Shown here: in pieces, positions 5,518-10,340 of the stretch | Layout of the letters: each line of letters opens with the position of its first letter | Numbering within the stretch: position 1 is the stretch's first letter | Source of the DNA: Aureobasidium sp. EXF-3400 | Lineage: Eukaryota; Ascomycota; Dothideomycetes; Dothideales; Saccotheciaceae | Assembly: GCA_024195585.1 (NCBI GenBank) | Contig: SWBL01000712.1 | Location: 1-10,340, forward strand | DNA: 10,340 bases | Direction: 5' to 3' | The notes under the pieces: generated by a model | The model's database searches: none | Seen by the model: the letters and a program-made list of their open reading frames with translations, nothing else | Told to the model about the DNA's origin: nothing | Made by a program: the position numbers and the translations under genes

Positions 5518-8460
5518 ATGATAAAGATGGCTGCAATCAAGCATGGCGGTAGAGTGATTGCAAGACACGTGAAGCGGCAGCCTAGAACCAAAACGGTAAA
5601 ATACCGGCGCGTCAAGCAAAGTTTACGCGTACCGACTTGGATGGCGACAAAAGTGGTTCACATTCGAGCAGACGTGGGAGTGGTTGAAATCGTCGCCTTG
5701 ATTCTATTAGCGCTGGTCGTGGTGTACTGCATGCTGGGAGGAGGATATAGCGCTACGGGATTGCTGCGCGGGTGGATTGGAAGAAGGTCAATCGCCAGAG
5801 CTCCTGCTGCCGCCCATCACAGACAACAACTCGAAGCACAAGCACGAGCACATTCCGTCGCCATTGCCAGGTCCCACCCGAACCCACGCTCCTTTGCCTC
5901 GCACGACGTCCGTCTGCACTCTCGCAACAACATGCTGAGTGCCGCAGTCAACAAGCACAACGCTTCGACTGCTGCTCCCAGGCCTGTCGACCAGCTCTTC
6001 TCTTCTAGCCCTCCGACCCATCAGCAATCCCAGAAATCTTCCGTCTTGTCCACAACCTCCAGAAACCCAAATTCCCTCAACGGTATCAAGCGTACACACA
6101 GTGGTCTCGCAAAGACCTTTGGCAACACCGCCTCGTTCGACGATGAACAGAGCCAGCCCGTCGTATGTGCTGTCCCTGAAGTCACCAACAGCGAATACTT
6201 TGATGCCGACGATTTCGACGACGACTTTGATCTCGATGATCTGATCGTCGAAGAGCCCAAGTTCAAGAGATCTACCCCGAAGACCGATACCTCCAAGAGC
6301 CAGAACACCATCTCATATCCCACACTTCCCAAAATTACCGCCTCGCCAAACGCTGCCTTCCATCCAACCCTACCGAGACGTCAGGTTCGTGACTCCAAAA
6401 CTCCCGATGATTCGGGCTACGTTACTGGACCTCCGACTCAGGAACACCCACCTCGAGAAGGCTTTGGAAGTAGTGCACCATTGCCCTGGTCTTCATCGCC
6501 TACCGAACACTTGAATCCTCCGCTCAATGCTTCGTCACTTCGCCGCTTTGCGTACAACACCGGCAATGGCCCTGCCGCTTCTCGAGCTCAGCCGACCTCC
6601 GCCTTTGTTAAAATCGAGTCCGTTAAGACTGAGCCCGGAGCTGTCCACAAGCGTAGAACAATACCATGGCTAAAGCAAGAGACGTCACAACAAGAACACG
6701 ACCTGCAATCGATACCTCCCTCGAAGAAACGCGTCGTCGATGCAACCCCTATCCAGACATCCAAAAAGAGTGCTCTCCCCTGGAACACGACCGCAAGTGC
6801 CATCAAGGAACAAAAGATCAGTCTCCGCGAGATCAACAAGAAGAAGTCAAAGGCCAACGAACCCTCCGATGAGGTTATCCAAAAAGCAAAGGTCAAGAAT
6901 CGCAAGAACGCGGTCGCTCGTGTCTTCCTCAGTGAAGAACAACAACATGTCCTTGAGTTGATCTCTGACAAGAAAAAGGCTGTTTTCTTCACGGGTGCCG
7001 CTGGTACTGGTAAATCTGTCCTTCTACGTGAGATCATCGCAACTCTGCGGAAAAAGTACCTTCGTGAGCCCGACCGTGTCGCTGTCACGGCTTCTACTGG
7101 CCTTGCTGCGTGTAACATTGGTGGTGTTACCTTGCACAGTTTTGCTGGTATTGGCTTGGGTAAAGAAGATGTTCCAGAACTGGTGAAAAAAATCAAGCGC
7201 AACCAGAAGGCTAAACACAGGTGGATGCGCACAAAAGTCTTGGTCGTCGACGAAATCTCAATGGTTGACGGTGATCTGTTCGACAAGCTCGAAGCTATCG
7301 CTCGCCAGATCAGGAACAATGGACGACCTTTTGGCGGTATTCAACTCGTGATCACTGGTGACTTCTTTCAATTGCCTCCAGTACCGGACAGTGGCAAGAT
7401 TGCCAAATTCGCCTTTGACGCAGCCACATGGTCGACGAGCATCGAGTACACGATTGGACTACACCACGTCTTCCGTCAGAAAGATCCTATATTTGCAAAC
7501 ATGCTCAACGAGATGAGAGAAGGGCGCATGAGCGCTGAGAGCATCAAAACATTCCACACGCTTAGCAGGCCTTTGGAGTCGGAAAGTTCCATCGACGCCA
7601 CCGAGCTCTTCCCAACCAGAAACGAGGTTGAGAATGCCAATCATACCAAAATGAGTCAGCTTGTTGGCGAGCTCAGAACATTCGACGCGCGGGACGGAGG
7701 CAGTATTACTGACAAGGCTTTCCGTGATAAGCTACTTGCCAACTGCATGGCGCCTGAGACTGTCACACTCAAAAAGGGTGCTCAGGTCATGCTCATCAAA
7801 AACATCGATGAAAGCTTGGTCAACGGTTCTCTGGGAAAGATCATCGGCTTCATGAACGAGATGCAATTTGACTCTTACAATAACAATGAAGAGGCATTTA
7901 TGGCTACTCAGGGTGGAACTCTCAAAGACGAGGACGCTATCGGCGGCCGCGACAAGAAGAAGACTGCTCGTGAACGCCTCATGGAGAACATGCTCGGTAA
8001 CACTTCCCAGATCTTCCCTGTAGTTCGCTTTACACTTGCAGATGGCACAACTCGAGACCTTCTCTGTCAACGCGAGAATTGGAAGATTGAGCTTCCAGAC
8101 GGTGAGGTCCAGGCCTCGCGCTCACAAATTCCGCTCATCCTCGCTTGGGCATTGAGTATTCACAAAGCTCAAGGTCAGACACTGGAAAGAGTCAAGGTAG
8201 ATCTTGGCAAGGTTTTCGAAAAAGGACAGGCATATGTCGCACTCTCTCGTGCAACCAGCATGCAAGGTCTGCAGGTGTTGCGCTTCGACCCACGCAAAGT
8301 CGTCGCTCACGAGAAGGTTCGCACATTCTACCAAAACCTTTCTCGGGTGGAAAGTCTAGAGCAGAGCAAACTCAAGACTGAAAGGGGCAAGAATGCCAGT
8401 CGTGGCAATGGTGTTACTGCTAGCGAGTATGAACGTGGCTTCTCTGATGGAAGGTTGTAG
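5518..8460 (+). CDS. PIF1: Pif1-family 5'-3' DNA helicase (mitochondrial/nuclear start choice)
   Basis: This is a single uninterrupted frame of 980 codons. The C-terminal two thirds is a complete Pif1 helicase of superfamily 1B. In long-form numbering it has Walker A GAAGTGKS (493-500), motif Ia TASTGLAA, Walker B DEIS (578-581) followed by the Pif1 signature region LFDKLEAIARQIR, motif III GDFFQLPP (614-621), motif V WALSIHKAQGQTLE and motif VI QAYVALSRAT (904-913). Pif1 unwinds G-quadruplexes and RNA-DNA hybrids, removes telomerase from ends and maintains mitochondrial DNA. The N-terminal half is disordered, with an acidic patch at 226-246. Starts are possible at 5518, 5527, 5641 or 5932. 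The Met at 5932 (MLSAAVNKHNAS, A at -3) resembles nuclear Pif1 starts of related fungi as I recall them and gives 842 residues. The upstream 138 codons are Arg/Lys-rich and presequence-like. Helicase identity is very secure; the start is not. Confidence 0.95.
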   Translation: MIKMAAIKHGGRVIARHVKRQPRTKTVKYRRVKQSLRVPTWMATKVVHIRADVGVVEIVALILLALVVVYCMLGGGYSATGLLRGWIGRRSIARAPAAAHHRQQLEAQARAHSVAIARSHPNPRSFASHDVRLHSRNNMLSAAVNKHNASTAAPRPVDQLFSSSPPTHQQSQKSSVLSTTSRNPNSLNGIKRTHSGLAKTFGNTASFDDEQSQPVVCAVPEVTNSEYFDADDFDDDFDLDDLIVEEPKFKRSTPKTDTSKSQNTISYPTLPKITASPNAAFHPTLPRRQVRDSKTPDDSGYVTGPPTQEHPPREGFGSSAPLPWSSSPTEHLNPPLNASSLRRFAYNTGNGPAASRAQPTSAFVKIESVKTEPGAVHKRRTIPWLKQETSQQEHDLQSIPPSKKRVVDATPIQTSKKSALPWNTTASAIKEQKISLREINKKKSKANEPSDEVIQKAKVKNRKNAVARVFLSEEQQHVLELISDKKKAVFFTGAAGTGKSVLLREIIATLRKKYLREPDRVAVTASTGLAACNIGGVTLHSFAGIGLGKEDVPELVKKIKRNQKAKHRWMRTKVLVVDEISMVDGDLFDKLEAIARQIRNNGRPFGGIQLVITGDFFQLPPVPDSGKIAKFAFDAATWSTSIEYTIGLHHVFRQKDPIFANMLNEMREGRMSAESIKTFHTLSRPLESESSIDATELFPTRNEVENANHTKMSQLVGELRTFDARDGGSITDKAFRDKLLANCMAPETVTLKKGAQVMLIKNIDESLVNGSLGKIIGFMNEMQFDSYNNNEEAFMATQGGTLKDEDAIGGRDKKKTARERLMENMLGNTSQIFPVVRFTLADGTTRDLLCQRENWKIELPDGEVQASRSQIPLILAWALSIHKAQGQTLERVKVDLGKVFEKGQAYVALSRATSMQGLQVLRFDPRKVVAHEKVRTFYQNLSRVESLEQSKLKTERGKNASRGNGVTASEYERGFSDGRL
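5625..5630. promoter_or_regulatory. ACGCGT (MluI cell-cycle box-like) near PIF1 start
   Basis: A perfect ACGCGT lies inside the 5' extension of the PIF1 frame, about 300 bases before the likely nuclear start codon. In yeasts this hexamer is bound by MBF and drives G1/S expression of replication genes, which would suit Pif1. It is a single hexamer, so chance is a real alternative. If it is a promoter element, the upstream ATGs would often lie outside the transcript. Confidence 0.3.
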
Positions 8461-8885
8461 ATATGGTTTTACGGTTGCTTGTATTTCTTTTGTCTCGGAT
8501 GCCTGTATCAGGCTGGTCGGCAGGCGCTTTTGGGGCCCATGAGTGGCATCACCGATACCCCTATTCTCATTTTATGTATATCTTACATTGAACATTATAC
8601 CCATCGACACTTTGTTCTCCCCTCAATATCAATAACGGCATACGAGCTGCGATAAACATTAATTGGCCCGAGCATCTCTTCCGCTAGAAGACACAGGTCT
8701 GAGCATACCTGTGGGCTGAGAAGTTTGAGGTCCTATGTCAGAGACGCCTGTTGATAGATGTCGCGTCTTGCGCGTCCAAAAACATCACCGGCTACGTCAC
8801 TGTTGTCCCGTCTCTTCTACTTTTCGAACAGATCAACGTTCTGTCCTAGCATTCCTACCTCCTACATATCATCGATAAACTCAAT
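8461..8885 (+). other. Intergenic region: PIF1 3' UTR and GH76 promoter
   Basis: The first part is PIF1 3' UTR; TATGTATA at 8573-8580 resembles fungal polyadenylation efficiency elements. The rest is presumably the promoter and leader of the GH76 gene. From 8761 to the GH76 start there is no ATG. The last upstream ATG, at 8758, opens a frame that overlaps the GH76 start and is listed separately. I see no TATA box or RNA gene. Confidence 0.5.
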
Positions 8886-8919
8886 ATGCATCACATCAAA
8901 GACGCTTTCGAGCATCTGA
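8758..8919 (+). other. Possible upstream ORF overlapping the GH76 start
   Basis: An ATG at 8758 opens 53 codons (MSRLARPKTSPATS...) and stops at 8917-8919, 34 bases inside the GH76 coding sequence in another frame. Its context is weak (T at -3), while the GH76 ATG has A at -3. If it is included in the transcript it would lower GH76 translation. If transcription starts downstream of 8760 it is irrelevant. Confidence 0.25.
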
Positions 8920-10157
8920 AATCCAGAAACGATCCTGGTCAGCAGCCTCTCCATCAGCATCAAGGTGGAGGATATCCAGGCAGCCAGGTCCAACAACCTA
9001 CCCAGCCTCAACAACCTCTGCATCCACAACCTCCTCCAGGTTCTCATGAACAAAGTCCGTTGTCGGGAACCACTCAAGGCGCGATCGATGTATTCATGGC
9101 TTCCAAGCAGCCCAATGGCGAAATCGGCGGTATAGGGTACTGGCAGACAGCCAACGGCTACACATGCATTGCTTTGAGAGATGCTTGGTCTGGAAGTAAT
9201 CGCAATGCTACACTTCTCCGCGACCGACTATCTTCAGTGGAAAGCCATCACAAGCATTTCATCAACGAATTCAATGACGATACCCTATGGTGGGGTAATT
9301 GTCTCCTCGATGCCTACATGACCAACCCAGATCCTTACTACCTCGAAAACGCTCGCAAGATCTGGCAGCATGTCAAACGTAGCATGTTGTCGCCCGGCCA
9401 GGCCAAGGTGAGAGATATGGACATGGCTGGTGCTGTAATGTGGACTACGCGACCAAACGAAGAACAAGTCAATGCCATCACTACCGGTCTCTTTTCCGAA
9501 CTATCTGCTCGTCTTGCTTTACTCCAGAAGCCGAGTCGGGAAACTGCAGAAATGCTTGATGTGGCTGAGAAGAGTTTCGCCTGGATTGAACGCTGCCGTT
9601 ATCGCTCGAATGAATGTATTGTTCTCGATACAATCAAGTTGAGGTCGCAAGAATGCGTCGATTGGACTTTTACATACTGTACTGGACAGGCTATCGCCGC
9701 TGCCACTGCTATCTTCGCAGCATTCAGTTTCGGTCACCAGAGCTCGCATAGTAACAAGTCTCCACACGAGTATCTCTCGCTAGCATGCGCCATGGCGCGA
9801 AAAGCGATCTGTCGCAATGGCTGGGTCGAGCAAGACGGTACATTGACCGAACACGGCGCCTACGGCAAAGGCAACCATGAACCTTGGAAGAATGACGATG
9901 CAGTTGGCTTCAAGTCTGTCTTGTTGCGCAGTCTAGCCAAACTGCTCAAAGTCCTGCGCGACACCAACCAAGAGCCAGATTTACAGCGTCAACTGACCGA
10001 CTTCATAAAGAAACAGTTTGACAGTCTGCAGCAGCGAAACACGAATGGAAACCATCAATATGGTCCGTGGTGGGCGGGACCCATGGAGATGCCGACTAGT
10101 CACAGTCAGATGGCAGCATTGGATGTTATGGCGGCTATTCATCTTGTTCAGCAATAA
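8886..10157 (+). CDS. Glycoside hydrolase family 76 (alpha-1,6-mannanase family) protein without signal peptide
   Basis: An intronless frame of 423 residues. Residues 1-60 are polar and rich in Gln, Pro and His. The (alpha/alpha)6-barrel region begins near residue 64. Family features in order are WQTANGYTCIALRDAW (86-101), NDDTLWW (130-136) with the adjacent Asp pair D131-D132 that matches the GH76 catalytic nucleophile and acid/base pair, VDWTFTYCTGQAIAA (258-272), corresponding to the TYNQG-type segment, and NDDAVGFKSVLLRSLAKLL (337-355), corresponding to the FKGIF(V)R-type segment. GH76 includes bacterial and fungal endo-alpha-1,6-mannanases and the fungal wall proteins Dfg5/Dcw1. Unlike those, this protein starts MHHIKDAFEHLKSRND and shows no signal peptide, membrane segment or GPI signal, so it may be cytosolic. 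Loss of an upstream exon is possible but I found no good candidate. The family call is firm; substrate and location are not known. Confidence 0.88.
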   Translation: MHHIKDAFEHLKSRNDPGQQPLHQHQGGGYPGSQVQQPTQPQQPLHPQPPPGSHEQSPLSGTTQGAIDVFMASKQPNGEIGGIGYWQTANGYTCIALRDAWSGSNRNATLLRDRLSSVESHHKHFINEFNDDTLWWGNCLLDAYMTNPDPYYLENARKIWQHVKRSMLSPGQAKVRDMDMAGAVMWTTRPNEEQVNAITTGLFSELSARLALLQKPSRETAEMLDVAEKSFAWIERCRYRSNECIVLDTIKLRSQECVDWTFTYCTGQAIAAATAIFAAFSFGHQSSHSNKSPHEYLSLACAMARKAICRNGWVEQDGTLTEHGAYGKGNHEPWKNDDAVGFKSVLLRSLAKLLKVLRDTNQEPDLQRQLTDFIKKQFDSLQQRNTNGNHQYGPWWAGPMEMPTSHSQMAALDVMAAIHLVQQ

Positions 10158-10244
10158 ATCGATTGACCTACATAGATTATGCATGTAAAACGAAATGAAG
10201 TATTGGGCGTCTCCAGGCAAAAGGACGCCTCTCTTCATATGGGC
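10158..10244. other. Short convergent spacer between GH76 gene and tRNA-Tyr
   Basis: Only 96 bases separate the GH76 stop codon from the 3' end of the oppositely oriented tRNA gene. An AATAAA at 10153-10158 overlaps the GH76 stop codon (TAA at 10155-10157). Nothing else is evident, and the GH76 3' UTR may extend into the tRNA antisense strand. Confidence 0.4.
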
Positions 10245-10249
10245 AAAAA
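10245..10249 (-). terminator. RNA polymerase III T5 terminator
   Basis: Five T residues on the minus strand begin five bases after the discriminator base of the tRNA gene. This is the usual pol III stop signal at the expected distance. Confidence 0.85.
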
Positions 10250-10253
10250 GAAA

Positions 10254-10340
10254 TCTCCTCTCTCTGAGTCGAACAAAGGACCTTCTGATGACAATTAACA
10301 ATTACAGTCAGACGCTCTAAACCAACTGAGCTAAGAAGAG
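10254..10340 (-). tRNA. tRNA-Tyr (anticodon GTA) with 12-nt intron
   Basis: On the minus strand the gene starts exactly at the window edge. The acceptor stem CTCTTCT pairs with AGAGGAG (one G-U), followed by discriminator A at 10254. The D-arm is GCTC/GAGC. The anticodon stem TCTGA/TCAGA is perfect, with loop CTGTAA-A giving anticodon GTA for tyrosine. A 12-nt intron lies directly 3' of position 37 (10290-10301), the canonical nuclear site. The T-arm CTTTG/CAGAG encloses TTCGACT. The internal A box TAGCTCAGTTGG (10333-10322) and B box GTTCGACTC (10274-10266) both match consensus. No CCA is encoded, as expected in eukaryotes. The mature tRNA is 75 nt before CCA addition. The 5' flank lies outside the window. 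Confidence 0.96.
10290..10301 (-). other. Intron of tRNA-Tyr
   Basis: The twelve bases TTGTTAATTGTC interrupt the anticodon loop between positions 37 and 38. Removal restores a seven-base loop over a perfect five-base-pair stem. Tyrosine tRNA genes of eukaryotes usually carry introns here, needed for pseudouridylation at position 35 and removed by the tRNA splicing endonuclease. Confidence 0.92.

Noticed and set aside
6588..7319. 243-codon minus-strand frame opposite PIF1
   Set aside because: It is antisense to conserved Pif1 helicase motifs, with no independent features.
1..8460. Rad5/HLTF and Pif1 as a genome-maintenance gene cluster
   Set aside because: They are separated by a transcription-type gene and PUB1, with mixed orientations; fungal housekeeping genes are often near each other by chance.
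9408..9470. Possible GT donor (GTGAGA) inside the GH76 gene
   Set aside because: The sequence downstream reads as conserved GH76 protein (AVMWTTRP, NAITTGLFSELSARLALL) in the same frame, so no intron is needed.

Overview
This window looks like nuclear DNA of a filamentous ascomycete (Pezizomycotina). Four things point that way: short GT-AG introns of about 50-220 nt with CTRAY-type branch points, intronless multi-kilobase ORFs, fungal-type protein families (Rad5/HLTF, Pub1, Pif1, GH76), and a tRNA-Tyr gene with a short intron and internal pol III boxes. The class within Pezizomycotina cannot be settled from the sequence alone.

Layout, left to right. (1) 1-202 (+): the last 66 codons of a Rad5/HLTF-type SNF2 ATPase. 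(2) 203-900: a convergent intergenic stretch with a 61-bp imperfect tandem duplication. (3) 901-2212 (-): a three-exon gene for an acidic, low-complexity protein of about 372 residues; a fungal Mediator subunit 2-like protein is my tentative reading. (4) 2213-3040: a divergent control region leading into a long, pyrimidine-rich stretch without any ATG, probably the leader of the next gene. (5) 3041-4803 (+): a five-exon gene for a 460-residue protein with three RRMs, the Pub1/TIA-1 homologue. (6) 4804-5517: 3' UTR and promoter sequence with a strong pyrimidine tract. (7) 5518-8460 (+): an intronless Pif1 DNA helicase, with a basic 138-codon in-frame extension upstream of the likely nuclear start. 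(8) 8461-8885: intergenic. (9) 8886-10157 (+): an intronless GH76 (alpha-1,6-mannanase family) protein with no signal peptide. (10) 10254-10340 (-): a complete tRNA-Tyr(GTA) gene with a 12-nt intron, ending exactly at the window edge and followed by a T5 terminator.

The genes appear to be independent housekeeping loci and not a pathway cluster. Rad5/HLTF and Pif1 both act in replication-fork maintenance, but two unrelated genes and several kilobases separate them, so I read the proximity as chance. I found no mobile element, CRISPR array, biosynthetic cluster or convincing new system. The most interesting points concern isoforms and regulation: two possible Pif1 starts (presequence-like versus nuclear), a frame-preserving intron and a tandem splice acceptor in the Pub1 gene, its ATG-free leader, and a GH76 enzyme with an intact catalytic Asp pair but no secretion signal.
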